From positions 148,737-191,127 of the forward strand of contig NZ_LMBW01000007.1 of assembly GCF_001439915.1 (NCBI RefSeq): a stretch of 42,391 nt of DNA. The letters are read 5' to 3'. This document shows positions 11,595 to 20,375 of the stretch, in pieces. A program made the position numbers and the translations under genes. Source of the DNA: Fredinandcohnia humi. GTDB taxonomy: Bacteria; Bacillota; Bacilli; Bacillales; Bacillaceae_L. The notes beneath the pieces are model-generated. The model did not search any database and had not been told where the DNA came from. It saw only the letters and a list, made by a program, of their open reading frames with translations. Position 1 is the first letter of the stretch. The number at the start of each line of letters is the position of its first letter.

Positions 11595-11623
11595 TTGCAG
11601 TTGAAACAAAGTCATATTACTAT
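11595..11623 (+). promoter_or_regulatory. Candidate promoter of the importer/dioxygenase cluster
   Basis: TTGCAG (11595-11600), a 17-base spacer and TACTAT (11618-11623) make a modest SigA-like promoter, as expected for a regulated operon. About 140 bases of leader separate it from the binding-protein gene. Confidence 0.35.
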
Positions 11624-11694
11624 CGAGACAGATAGAAAACTTAGAACATTTTGAAAAAGTGTCGAAAAAGGAGGGGGTTTGTTAAATTACATAA

Positions 11695-11712
11695 AAAGTA
11701 AGCGCTTTATAA
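11695..11712. promoter_or_regulatory. Possible CcpA cre site
   Basis: AAAGTAAGCGCTTTATAA matches the cre core around AAGCG..TTT, with about three mismatches to the full consensus. It lies in the leader of the catabolic cluster, where CcpA binding would give catabolite repression by roadblock. Confidence 0.35.
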
Positions 11713-11765
11713 ATTGTGGTTATGAAATGATAGCCAATTTTTAATGACAAAAGGGGGAAATAAAA

Positions 11766-13001
11766 ATGGGGAAAAAGAAAATGAAATCAAAATGGAAATT
11801 AATGTACATGCTTCTTTTAGCAATGGTGATTTTTGTTGCAGGCTGCCAAGGAGAAAAACAAAAATCTACCACAACTGGGGAAAAACCTCAATCGGCAGAA
11901 GGCGAAACGATTAAAATTGGATTTGTCCTATCCTTTACAGGTCCATTGGCTCCATTATCTGAAGGTATTAAACAAGGATTCGAACTTTATTTAGAAGAAC
12001 ATGATGGGAAATTAGGCGGTAAAAATGTAGAACTTAAATTTGAAGATGACGAAGGAAATCCTCAAGTTGGTTTAAGAAAATATCGACAATTGGTTCACAG
12101 TGAAAAAGTAGATCTTCTAGTTGGTCCTACTAACTCTTCTATCGCTCTTGCATTACGTGATGAAGTAAATAAAGATAAAATTCCGATGATCGTACCAAAC
12201 GCAGCAGCAGACGATCTAAATTGGAGTAAAAAGAGTGATTATGTATACCGTGTTTCTTGGTCTAACTGGCAAAATGGACATCCTCTTGCAGAGTATGTAG
12301 CAGAGAATATTGGTAAAAATGCAGTTATTATGGGTTCTGATTTCCCAGCTGGTATCGAAGTATTAAGATCCTTTAAGGCTGCCTATGAAGAAGCTGGCGG
12401 TACTGTATTAAAAGAACTTTATCCGAAATTAGGAACAAATGACTTCTCCACTTATTTACAAGAAGCATCTAGCATAAAGCCAGATGTAATCTACTCTTTC
12501 TTTGCTGGTAGTGACGGAATTCGTTATATTCAACAATACGAAGAATTTGGTTTAAAGGATAAAATTCCAATGTCTGGAACATTAGAATTTGGTGATTTAC
12601 TAATGTTAGAGCCAACTGGAGATGGTTCGGAAGGATTTCTTGCTGGAACTGTATACTCACCATGGTTGGAAAATGATTTAAACAAAAAATTTGTTGAAGG
12701 TTATGAAAAGAAATACGGAAAGCTTCCAAATACGTTCTCTGTTAATGGATATGACTCAGCAACAATTCTTGACAAAGCTCTAACTGCAGCAGGTGGCGTG
12801 GAAGCAGAAAAAGTAATCAAAGAATTACCAGGTATTTCTTATGATAGTCCACGTGGACCAGTTACAATTGATGAAAAAACGCATAACGTAATTCAAAACT
12901 TCTATATCACGAAAAACGTTGTGAAGGACGGCAAACTTGTACCTGAAATCGTTGAAACAAAAGAAAAAGTAACAATGCCAGAAAAATCACCATTTGAATA
13001 A
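11766..13001 (+). CDS. ABC transporter substrate-binding lipoprotein, LivK/Peripla_BP_6 type
   Basis: The signal peptide carries lipobox VAGC (C27), so this is a membrane-anchored binding protein. The rest is a type I periplasmic-binding fold of the branched-chain amino acid family, with IGFVLSFTGPLAPLSEGIKQGFELYLEE near residues 51-78 and VDLLVGPTNSS near 116-126. Length is 411 residues. AAAGGGGG precedes the ATG at good spacing. Its partners livH-M-G-F lie downstream, after a terminator and repeat C1. The context (ring-cleavage enzymes, IclR regulator) suggests the ligand is an aromatic acid rather than leucine or valine. That is inference; members of this family do carry benzoate-like compounds. 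Confidence 0.9.
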   Translation: MGKKKMKSKWKLMYMLLLAMVIFVAGCQGEKQKSTTTGEKPQSAEGETIKIGFVLSFTGPLAPLSEGIKQGFELYLEEHDGKLGGKNVELKFEDDEGNPQVGLRKYRQLVHSEKVDLLVGPTNSSIALALRDEVNKDKIPMIVPNAAADDLNWSKKSDYVYRVSWSNWQNGHPLAEYVAENIGKNAVIMGSDFPAGIEVLRSFKAAYEEAGGTVLKELYPKLGTNDFSTYLQEASSIKPDVIYSFFAGSDGIRYIQQYEEFGLKDKIPMSGTLEFGDLLMLEPTGDGSEGFLAGTVYSPWLENDLNKKFVEGYEKKYGKLPNTFSVNGYDSATILDKALTAAGGVEAEKVIKELPGISYDSPRGPVTIDEKTHNVIQNFYITKNVVKDGKLVPEIVETKEKVTMPEKSPFE

Positions 13002-13030
13002 TGGTTACTAAAAGGTTCTGATTAACTAAA

Positions 13031-13067
13031 TAAATGGGGCTGTCCATAAAGACAACCCCATTTATTC
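13031..13067 (+). terminator. Terminator after the binding-protein gene
   Basis: AAATGGGG-C-TGTC (13032-13044 region) pairs with GACA-A-CCCCATTT (13051-13063), with one C/A mismatch, then TATT. It is weak in U's, so partial read-through would give more binding protein than permease. Confidence 0.65.
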
Positions 13068-13093
13068 ATTAAAAGACTGATTACTATAGTGTG

Positions 13094-13241
13094 TGTTCAA
13101 AAAGGAGGATAAAAAGGACCAAGAAGTTCGAGGCGGCGCGGCTTTGAGTAGCGGAGCGTATGGTGTTAATACGTGAGGAACGGAAAAGCAAGCCAACGTA
13201 GAAATTCGATGTGTCATTTTTACCGGACTTTTTGAACATCC
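13094..13241 (+). repeat. Family C structured repeat, copy C1
   Basis: The ends form an inverted repeat, TGTTCAAAAAG at the left and CTTTTTGAACA at the right. Inside, CGTAT pairs with ATACG around 13158-13174. This short copy lacks the NTCCT module found in copies C3, C4 and C5. It ends 37 bases before the livH-type start. Confidence 0.9.
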
Positions 13242-13278
13242 TCTTATACATATTAAAAAGGAAGAGAGGGGAGAGTCC

Positions 13279-14139
13279 TTGGATATAATTCTCGTTCAAC
13301 TTATAACGGGCATTGCATATGGAATGTTGTACTTTATGATTGCAGCAGGGCTAACGATTATTCTAGGAGTAATGAATGTTGTCAATCTATCTCATGGAGC
13401 ACTGTTCATGCTAGGATCCTATTTAGCCTTTACCTTTATTAGCAATGGGATCAACTTTTGGTTTGCACTACTATTATCCGCGATTTCAGTAGGGATATTT
13501 GGTATTATCCTTGAAAAAGTATTAATCAAACGTGTTTATGGTAAAGTGCTGCAACAAGTGTTGCTAACATTTGGTTTAATGCTTGTTATTGCTGACTCTG
13601 TCAAATGGATTTGGGGAACAGAAATGCAATTGATTCCAGCACCTGCAATACTTGATATGTCCATCCCAATTGGGGATATGGCATTCCCAGTATTTCGTTT
13701 ATTTGTCGTATTTGTTGGTTGTTTATTAGCTGTTTTACTATGGTATTTAGAAGCGAAGACACGTATAGGGGCAGTCATTCGTGCAGGGGTAGATGACCGT
13801 GCAATGGTCGGTGCTCTTGGTATTAATGTAGGAGTTGTATTTACAGGCGTATTTATCTTTGGAGCAGCTTTAGCTGGATTTAGTGGAGTATTAGGTGGGC
13901 CACTCTTAGGTATGTATACAGGAATGGACGCTGAGATCCTTGTCACATCCTTAATCGTTGTTGTAATAGGTGGATTAGGTTCATGGAAGGGATCGTTTAT
14001 TGGCGCTTTAATTATTGGGGTATTGGAAATATTCGGTAAAGTATGGTTCCCATCACTATCCATGCTCATTGTATTCTTAATCATGATGGTTATTTTAATC
14101 ATTCGCCCTCAAGGTCTATTTGGAAGAGAGGTGGCATAA
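13279..14139 (+). CDS. Branched-chain-type ABC transporter permease, LivH family
   Basis: This 286-residue membrane protein has about eight hydrophobic segments. It shows the LivH landmarks GLTIILGVMNVVNLSHGALFMLGSY near residues 24-48 and VTSLIVVVIGGLGSWKGSFIGALIIG near 222-247. It starts with TTG at 13279 behind GAGAGGGGAGAG. The start lies just downstream of repeat C1. It works with the LivM-type permease encoded directly after it. Confidence 0.93.
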   Translation: MDIILVQLITGIAYGMLYFMIAAGLTIILGVMNVVNLSHGALFMLGSYLAFTFISNGINFWFALLLSAISVGIFGIILEKVLIKRVYGKVLQQVLLTFGLMLVIADSVKWIWGTEMQLIPAPAILDMSIPIGDMAFPVFRLFVVFVGCLLAVLLWYLEAKTRIGAVIRAGVDDRAMVGALGINVGVVFTGVFIFGAALAGFSGVLGGPLLGMYTGMDAEILVTSLIVVVIGGLGSWKGSFIGALIIGVLEIFGKVWFPSLSMLIVFLIMMVILIIRPQGLFGREVA

Positions 14140-15132
14140 TTGAAAAAAAATATTCTTTATGCTGTTTTGCTTCTCCTCGTCGTTTTCGTAGTACCGCAAG
14201 TACTTTCTGATTTCGGAACGAATTTAACAACTGAAATTTTCATCATGGCCATGTTCGCCATGAGTTTGGGCTTAATTATGGGCTATGCTGGTTTAGATTC
14301 GCTAGGTCATGCTGCCTTTTTTGGAATTGGTGCCTATTCTGTTGCAATAATCGGGCAGTTTGTGACTAATACGTATTTAATTATTATTATAGCGGTTGTG
14401 ATTGCTGGATTACTTGCACTCATTACTGGGGCAGTATTTATCCGTACCTCCCAATTCTACTTTCTTATGATTACACTTGCCTTTAGCCAATTGATATTTA
14501 CTCTATTCTGGCAAATGAAGGATTTGACAGGTGGGGCGGATGGGATGTCCGTTTCCGCTATTATGAATCTAGGATTTGGTGACATATTTGATCCGCGAAC
14601 CATGTATTATGTGATGGGAATTATTTTTGTCGCTGTCTTTATATTATTAAGATTATTCGTGGAATCTCCAGCAGGGAAAATTACGAAAGGCGTCAAGGAA
14701 AATGAAGGTCGTATGAGTGCACTTGGCTATGACGTACGTGTGTATAAACTATTAGCCTATACCCTTTCAGGAGCATTAGCGGGGTTTGCTGGTTCACTAT
14801 ATTCCTTTTATAACGTTTTCGTCTCTCCAGAGTTATCAGGTTGGCTGTTCTCTGGTCAAGTAATGATTATGGTTATCATCGGGGGCGTAGGTACATTGCT
14901 TGGACCTGCCATTGGAGCGGGTGTATTCATCTTCCTGCAAAACTTTATCAGTACCTATACGGAAAGATGGCCATTGATTTTGGGTGCCATTCTCATCTTC
15001 CTTGTCCTCCTTGGAAAAGGCGGAGTCATTCAGTGGTTTAAATTAGGGATCGATATGATTTTTAAAAGAAAACACAAAAATAATAAGGTGTCCTCTACTA
15101 ATCAACCCGAAAAGGAGGAGGTTATCAGTTGA
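14140..15132 (+). CDS. Branched-chain-type ABC transporter permease, LivM family
   Basis: This 330-residue membrane permease has the LivM hallmark GLIMGYAGLDSLGHAAFFGIGAYSVAI near residues 44-70 and VMIMVIIGGVGTLLGPAIGAGVF near 241-263. The TTG start follows the livH-type stop directly (TAATTG), so the two are tightly coupled. The C-terminal tail is basic and cytoplasmic. It forms the heterodimeric channel with the preceding gene. Confidence 0.93.
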   Translation: MKKNILYAVLLLLVVFVVPQVLSDFGTNLTTEIFIMAMFAMSLGLIMGYAGLDSLGHAAFFGIGAYSVAIIGQFVTNTYLIIIIAVVIAGLLALITGAVFIRTSQFYFLMITLAFSQLIFTLFWQMKDLTGGADGMSVSAIMNLGFGDIFDPRTMYYVMGIIFVAVFILLRLFVESPAGKITKGVKENEGRMSALGYDVRVYKLLAYTLSGALAGFAGSLYSFYNVFVSPELSGWLFSGQVMIMVIIGGVGTLLGPAIGAGVFIFLQNFISTYTERWPLILGAILIFLVLLGKGGVIQWFKLGIDMIFKRKHKNNKVSSTNQPEKEEVIS

Positions 15133-15884
15133 GCTTACTAAAAGTAGATAAAATAAATAAATCATTTGGAACCCTTCAAGTACTACATGATGTATCTTTG
15201 GAAGTACAGCCAGGCGAACGCCATGTTATTATTGGTCCAAATGGTGCCGGGAAAACGACTCTTTTTAATTCGATAACAAACCATCTTCCTATTACTTCGG
15301 GAACGGTGCATTTTGAAGGGAAAAATATTACAAATCTTCCTGCGCATAGATTAGTTCATTTAGGGATGTCCCGAACATTTCAAAAGAATAATTTATTTGG
15401 TGATTTAACGGTAGAGGAAAATATTCATCTTGCCTTAACAGCCAAGAAAAAATACCGTCATGACGTATGGTTTTCTCTAACAAGTCGTTCTGACGTAAAA
15501 AAAGAAACAAATGAGATTTTAGAAGAGTGGAAGATTACCCATCGCCGTGATGTGAAAATAAATAATCTATCCTATGGGGAACAACGTTTACTAGAAGTCC
15601 TCTTGGCGATGGCTAGTAAACCTAAGCTTCTTTTATTAGATGAACCAACATCTGGAATGTCTCCGGCAGAAACAACTCAAACTTCTGAGATGATTCAAAG
15701 ACTTCCGCGCTCCATGGCGTTAGTTGTAATTGAACATGATATGGATGTAGTCTTTGCAATTGCTGATCGAATTACCGTTCTTCACCATGGTGAGCCAATT
15801 TTAACTGGTGCTCCAGAAGAAGTTAGAAATAGTGATATGGTAAAGGAAATTTACTTCGGTGGAGGTGCGAAAAAACATGCTTGA
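15129..15884 (+). CDS. Branched-chain-type ABC transporter ATPase, LivG family
   Basis: This 251-residue ATPase has Walker A GPNGAGKTT (about residues 37-45), signature LSYGEQRLLEV and Walker B LLLLDEPTSGMSP. TTG at 15129 overlaps the preceding stop as TTGA, behind a very strong AAAAGGAGGAGG. The signature has LSYGE rather than LSGGQ, which is normal in LivG proteins. It pairs with the LivF-type ATPase encoded next. Confidence 0.93.
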   Translation: MSLLKVDKINKSFGTLQVLHDVSLEVQPGERHVIIGPNGAGKTTLFNSITNHLPITSGTVHFEGKNITNLPAHRLVHLGMSRTFQKNNLFGDLTVEENIHLALTAKKKYRHDVWFSLTSRSDVKKETNEILEEWKITHRRDVKINNLSYGEQRLLEVLLAMASKPKLLLLDEPTSGMSPAETTQTSEMIQRLPRSMALVVIEHDMDVVFAIADRITVLHHGEPILTGAPEEVRNSDMVKEIYFGGGAKKHA

Positions 15885-16587
15885 GTTACAAGATGTTCAT
15901 TCCTACTATGGTACAAGTCATATCCTTCAGGGGGTTACATTTACCGTTCCGCAAGGGAAATGTGTCGCACTATTGGGACGAAATGGAGCTGGAAAAACAA
16001 CAACGATTCATACGATATCGGGTCTGGTCAAATCAAAACTCGGTACCATCACTTTTAATGATAAACAAGTACAAGCTTTACCAACACACCAAATTTCTCG
16101 TCGGGGTATTGGCTTAGTACCACAAGGAAGAAGAATATTTCCTTCCCTTACTATTAGAGAAAACTTAATGATGCCTGCTCAGAAAAGAAAAGGAAATAGT
16201 CAAGCGGTAAACTGGGATATCGACAAGGTTTATGAGCTATTCCCAATTCTTAAGGAACGCGAAAATAATATGGGTACGCAGCTATCTGGCGGACAGCAGC
16301 AAATGCTGGCAATCGGCCGGGCATTGATGACTAATCCGCAGTTTCTGTTAATGGATGAGCCATCTGAAGGACTCGCCCCGGTTATTATTGACCAAGTGGG
16401 TGAGATCGTTGTAAAGCTGAAAGAGACCGGTCTTTCAATATTAATGGTTGAGCAAAATATTTCACTTGCCTGCCAGGTAGCGGATGAAATCTTAATCATG
16501 AACAAGGGTACGATTGTTTGGAACGGTACACCAGATGAATTGTTAGAAAATAAGGATGTTCAGCATAAATATTTGGGAGTTTCCTAG
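15877..16587 (+). CDS. Branched-chain-type ABC transporter ATPase, LivF family
   Basis: This 236-residue ATPase has Walker A GRNGAGKTT, signature LSGGQQQMLAIGRAL and Walker B LLMDEPSEGLAP, which is typical of LivF. I chose the ATG at 15877, with GGAGGTG at 15861-15867, because an upstream ATG at 15859 lies inside the ribosome site region. It overlaps the livG-type stop by eight bases. It completes a five-gene importer that is followed directly by ring-cleavage enzymes. Confidence 0.93.
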   Translation: MLELQDVHSYYGTSHILQGVTFTVPQGKCVALLGRNGAGKTTTIHTISGLVKSKLGTITFNDKQVQALPTHQISRRGIGLVPQGRRIFPSLTIRENLMMPAQKRKGNSQAVNWDIDKVYELFPILKERENNMGTQLSGGQQQMLAIGRALMTNPQFLLMDEPSEGLAPVIIDQVGEIVVKLKETGLSILMVEQNISLACQVADEILIMNKGTIVWNGTPDELLENKDVQHKYLGVS

Positions 16588-16657
16588 CTTCCAAATAGGT
16601 AGACTTATTTTAAAATGATTATTTCAAAAAGAAAATAAATATTGGAGGTTTGTAGAA

Positions 16658-17656
16658 ATGACTTTATCAAACGCAAAACAAAAAGAGGTAGAACTTACTG
16701 AATTAGATTTGAAATTATCGAATGTTGCCCACATTGGTCATGCATCCATCAATGTGACTAATCTGGAAAGATCAACATGGTTTTTTACAGAGGTTCTAGG
16801 ACTGCATGTATCCGCGGAAGAAAAAGACAAGGTTTATTTACGCGCATGGCAGGATTGGGATCATCACACGTTGGTACTCAATAGGTCTGAAACATCTGGA
16901 TTAGATCACTTCGGCTGGCGAGTGAACTCAGAAAAATCGCTGTATGCATTCGAAAAAACGTTAAAAGAATCAGGAACAAACTATGAGTGGATTGAAGGCG
17001 GTACTGAACTTGGACAGGGTGATGCAATTAAATTCCACAGCCCAGCAGGAATTCCTGTTGAGCTCTACTGGGAAATGGAAAAGTACTCCAACCCACTAAC
17101 AGCTTCCAAATTACCAAGTCATCCAATGAAATACAGTGGAAAAGGGGCAGCACCACGCCGCTTTGACCATGTGAATGTGATGGTGAATGATGTTGCAAAA
17201 GAACAGGAATGGTGGACAAATTTCCTTGGAATCCATCATCGTTACTATATCCAAAATGAAGTCGATGTTCGTCTTGGCTCTTGGCTGAGCAAAACAAATA
17301 TTGCACATGAAATTGCACTCATGAGAAACAGTAATCAATCAGGAGCACTTCTCCATCATGTTGCGTATTTCTTAGATTCACCAGATGAATTGCTTCGTGC
17401 ACTGAATATCATGGCTGAAAATGACATTAAAATCGAGTGGGGACCAGGAAAACATGGTACAAGCGGGGCACAATTCCTATATGCTTTTGAGCCTTCTGGC
17501 AACCGTGTTGAACTGTGGACAGGTGGAATGCTTATTTTTGCACCAGACTGGGAGCCGATTGAGTGGCAATCAGGAACGGGGCAGTTTGGGCTTGATATGT
17601 GGGGAAGCACACCACCACAAAGCTATTTGACATATGGTACAGAAATAAAGAAATAA
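16658..17656 (+). CDS. Type I extradiol dioxygenase (catechol 2,3-dioxygenase-like)
   Basis: This 332-residue protein has two vicinal-oxygen-chelate domains, roughly residues 25-145 and 168-300. The Fe(II) ligands expected from catechol 2,3-dioxygenase (XylE) are present: H171 (FDHVNV), H234 (LLHHVAYF) and E285 (NRVELWTGG). At the spacings of XylE H199, H246 and Y255 I find H217, H266 and Y275, so the active site looks complete. It cleaves a catechol-type ring next to the hydroxyls. The adjacent decarboxylase suggests a carboxylated substrate such as protocatechuate (2,3-cleavage), which is inference. It lies 70 bases after the transporter ATPase and has a TTGGAGG ribosome site. Confidence 0.9.
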   Translation: MTLSNAKQKEVELTELDLKLSNVAHIGHASINVTNLERSTWFFTEVLGLHVSAEEKDKVYLRAWQDWDHHTLVLNRSETSGLDHFGWRVNSEKSLYAFEKTLKESGTNYEWIEGGTELGQGDAIKFHSPAGIPVELYWEMEKYSNPLTASKLPSHPMKYSGKGAAPRRFDHVNVMVNDVAKEQEWWTNFLGIHHRYYIQNEVDVRLGSWLSKTNIAHEIALMRNSNQSGALLHHVAYFLDSPDELLRALNIMAENDIKIEWGPGKHGTSGAQFLYAFEPSGNRVELWTGGMLIFAPDWEPIEWQSGTGQFGLDMWGSTPPQSYLTYGTEIKK

Positions 17657-17705
17657 AGTACTAGAATACTAGTTCAGTTGATTTTAAGAAAGGAGGTTTT
17701 TAGCT

Positions 17706-18722
17706 TTGGCAAAAAAGTTACGTGTTGATTTTCATACACACATCATTTCCGAAGATTTTCCCGACCTGGCAGCAAAATATGGAGATGACAGGTTTCCGGC
17801 ACTTCAAATGACCTGCAGCTGTGGTGCTGAAATTAAGATGCAAGGTAAAACATTCAGGAAGATAACCGATCAGGCATGGGATCCCCAAAAGCGGATTGAA
17901 GATATGGATAAGGAAGGTGTGGATATTCATGTGCTGTCACCTATTCCGGTTACCTTCTCCTATTGGTCGGATTCACAGGCCGGGTTGGAGCTTGCCCAGT
18001 CACAGAACGATTTTATCGCTTCAGTGGTGAACAAGTATCCAGATCGATTTATTGGAATGGGCACGGTACCGTTGCAGGATGTGAAGCAGGCGATAGCCGA
18101 GATGGAAAGAGCAGTTAATGTGCTCGGGCTTAAAGGGATTCAGATCGGTTCCAATGTAAACGGACAGAATTTAGATGATGATTCCCTATACCCTTTTTTT
18201 GAAGCAGCAGCAGAAATGAATGTTCCGCTTTTTGTTCACCCGTGGGCGACTCTAGGAAGAGAAAGGCTGCAACGTTTCAATTCAATGTATACAGTCGGAA
18301 TGCCGTCAGAAACTGCGCTAGCTGCAGGAAGCATCATTATGAGCGGGATGCTAGATAAGCTGCCAAATCTTAAAGTTTGCTTTGCACATGGAGGCGGGTC
18401 ACTCCCATATATTCTTCCAAGAATGGATAAAGGCTGGGAGGTCTGGCCAGATACCCGGAATACAGAAAAACCTCCAAGCTTCTATGCGAAAAAACTGTAT
18501 TACGATTCACTCGTTTACGATCCAGATAATTTGAAATTTATGATTGAACGTTTTGGAGCAAAGCAAATTATTGCCGGATCTGATTATCCATTCTTACTAC
18601 GCGAAATGCCAGTTGGAAAGGTTATTGACAGCCTTGAGGATCTTTCAGAAGAGGATGCAAAATTAATGCTTGGACAAAATGCGTTGGATTTTCTGGGATT
18701 GAATGAATTGGTAAAAAGTTAA
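17706..18722 (+). CDS. ACMSD-family amidohydrolase decarboxylase
   Basis: This 338-residue TIM-barrel protein is of the amidohydrolase_2 type. Metal and catalytic residues match the ACMSD pattern: H10 and H12 (DFHTH), H178 (FVHPWA), H228 (FAHGGG) and D293 (GSDYPF). An arginine at residue 51 sits where ACMSD has a substrate-binding one. The family decarboxylates aminocarboxymuconate semialdehyde, carboxy-hydroxymuconate semialdehyde (PraH) or resorcylate. Beside an extradiol dioxygenase, decarboxylation of a ring-cleavage semialdehyde is the likely step. The start is TTG at 17706 behind AAAGGAGGT. A strong terminator ends the cluster. The later meta-pathway enzymes are not in this window. Confidence 0.87.
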   Translation: MAKKLRVDFHTHIISEDFPDLAAKYGDDRFPALQMTCSCGAEIKMQGKTFRKITDQAWDPQKRIEDMDKEGVDIHVLSPIPVTFSYWSDSQAGLELAQSQNDFIASVVNKYPDRFIGMGTVPLQDVKQAIAEMERAVNVLGLKGIQIGSNVNGQNLDDDSLYPFFEAAAEMNVPLFVHPWATLGRERLQRFNSMYTVGMPSETALAAGSIIMSGMLDKLPNLKVCFAHGGGSLPYILPRMDKGWEVWPDTRNTEKPPSFYAKKLYYDSLVYDPDNLKFMIERFGAKQIIAGSDYPFLLREMPVGKVIDSLEDLSEEDAKLMLGQNALDFLGLNELVKS

Positions 18723-18754
18723 TTCGTACTAAGAAAATTGAATGTCTTAGTTAA

Positions 18755-18795
18755 AAAATACACTATGCGGTTCGAGCCGCATAGTGTATTTTAAA
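18755..18795. terminator. Terminator of the aromatic cluster
   Basis: A perfect 16-bp stem (18755-18770 with 18777-18792) has the loop TTCGAG and is flanked by A and T runs, so it works in either direction. Confidence 0.9.
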
Positions 18796-18861
18796 TTTGG
18801 GGAAAAATGTTCCAAGGGTTATACTTAATAATAAAAAGTAACATGAATGGAGGTGAAGGGA

Positions 18862-20274
18862 TTGGTTGAAACGGTACATATTTATCATACAAACGATCTC
18901 CATAGCCATTTTGACCGATGGCCGAAAATCACCAAATATATAACAGAGATGAGACGGCTTCACCAACAAAACAATGAAGAAATGCTATTAATCGATATTG
19001 GAGACCATATTGATCGTTTTCACCCGATTTCAGAAGCTTCCTATGGAAAAACGAATGTTAAGCTTTTAAACCAGCTCCAATATGATTATGCAACAATCGG
19101 AAACAATGAGGGGATTACGATGTCCTATGAACATCTTGATACCTTATATGAAGAAGCGGAATTTAAGGTATTGCTTGCAAATCTTTTTGACCGAAATGGA
19201 AACCGGCCAAATTGGACTCAACCCTATAACATTCACGTCTTACCAAGCGGTTTTAAAATTGGAATTATCGGTGTAACCGTACATTATATTGGCTTGTATA
19301 AGCTACTAGGCTGGAATATGAAGGACGCACTTGCTGTCTTAAGGGAGACAATTGCTGAACTAAAAAATAAAACAGACATGATTCTGTTGATGTCTCATCT
19401 AGGAATTAATGAAGATGAACAAATCGCAAGAGACTTCCCGGAAGTCGACGTTCTTCTTGGCGGGCATACACATCACCTTTTAGAAAACGGGAAACGAATA
19501 AACAATACACTGCTGTGCTGTGCGCAAAAATACGGGAATTACATCGGTCATGTCACTCTTAAAATTGATACCGAACAAAAGAAGCTTATCGAAAGTACAG
19601 CAAATGTCATCCCAACTAAATCACTTCCAGAAAGCAAAGAAACGAATGAAATCCTTTCACGCTACCTATTGGAAAGTACCCAAATATTAAAAGACGATAT
19701 TATTGCAGAAATAGAGGAACCACTCATTAGTGACTGGTTTGCTGAAACCTCTTTATCTACACTATTAGCTGAGGTGCTTCGCGAATGGTGTGATGGAGAC
19801 CTATCTATGGTCAATGCGGGGCTGTTGCTTGATTCGCTTCCAATCGGCAAAGTAACTAGAGAAGACCTGCATCAAATCTGCCCGCATCCCATCAATCCTT
19901 GTAAGGTATGGCTAAAAGGCGATGAACTGAAGGAAATTATTTTAGAGGCGAACACAGAGGAAATGGAAAACCTCAGAATTAAAGGTCTAGGCTTCCGTGG
20001 AAAAGTAATGGGGAAAATGGTGTATGACGGTGTAGAGCTTGATACGAGAGAGCTATCAGATGGAGAAAACCATATAACGGATATAAAAATCAATGGTGAA
20101 CAGCTTGATCCAGATAAAACATATTCAATTGCAACCATTGATATGTTCACGTTCGGATTACTGTTTCCTGCCATACGGGATGCAACGGATAAAAAATATT
20201 ATATGCCAGAATTCTTACGTGATCTATTAGCTGAAAAAATAAAGTCAATCGGTAAAAGAACTAAGGATTTCTAG
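18862..20274 (+). CDS. yunD: Metallophosphoesterase / 5'-nucleotidase family protein YunD
   Basis: This protein has an N-terminal calcineurin-like phosphoesterase domain with YHTNDLHSH (D12, H14), IDIGDHIDR, IGNNE and GGHTHH. A C-terminal 5'-nucleotidase domain follows (about residues 300-460). It lacks a signal peptide, so it is probably cytosolic, unlike the exported 5'-nucleotidases. I chose TTG at 18862, with GGAGGTG at 18849-18855, giving 470 residues. The ATG at 18847 would overlap that ribosome site. The substrate is unknown. The next gene, yunC, is its neighbour in B. subtilis as well. Confidence 0.88.
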   Translation: MVETVHIYHTNDLHSHFDRWPKITKYITEMRRLHQQNNEEMLLIDIGDHIDRFHPISEASYGKTNVKLLNQLQYDYATIGNNEGITMSYEHLDTLYEEAEFKVLLANLFDRNGNRPNWTQPYNIHVLPSGFKIGIIGVTVHYIGLYKLLGWNMKDALAVLRETIAELKNKTDMILLMSHLGINEDEQIARDFPEVDVLLGGHTHHLLENGKRINNTLLCCAQKYGNYIGHVTLKIDTEQKKLIESTANVIPTKSLPESKETNEILSRYLLESTQILKDDIIAEIEEPLISDWFAETSLSTLLAEVLREWCDGDLSMVNAGLLLDSLPIGKVTREDLHQICPHPINPCKVWLKGDELKEIILEANTEEMENLRIKGLGFRGKVMGKMVYDGVELDTRELSDGENHITDIKINGEQLDPDKTYSIATIDMFTFGLLFPAIRDATDKKYYMPEFLRDLLAEKIKSIGKRTKDF

Positions 20275-20375
20275 TCATAAGATGTACGCAAAAGATAGGT
20301 TTATGACAACGACCCATTTCTTACACAATTACCTTTCCTTATTCATAAATTAGTAAAGAAAGGAGTGTGCTAGGA

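Noticed and set aside
13084-13299. Minus-strand ORF inside repeat C1, with similar ORFs in C3 and C4 (segments like SRINTIRSAT shared)
   Set aside because: The similarity is due to the repeat DNA itself. The frames have different ends, lack ribosome sites, and the changes follow stem pairing rather than codon positions.
13536-14102. 188-residue minus-strand ORF
   Set aside because: It is the shadow of the livH-type permease, with Pro/Thr/Asn-rich composition from antisense of hydrophobic codons.
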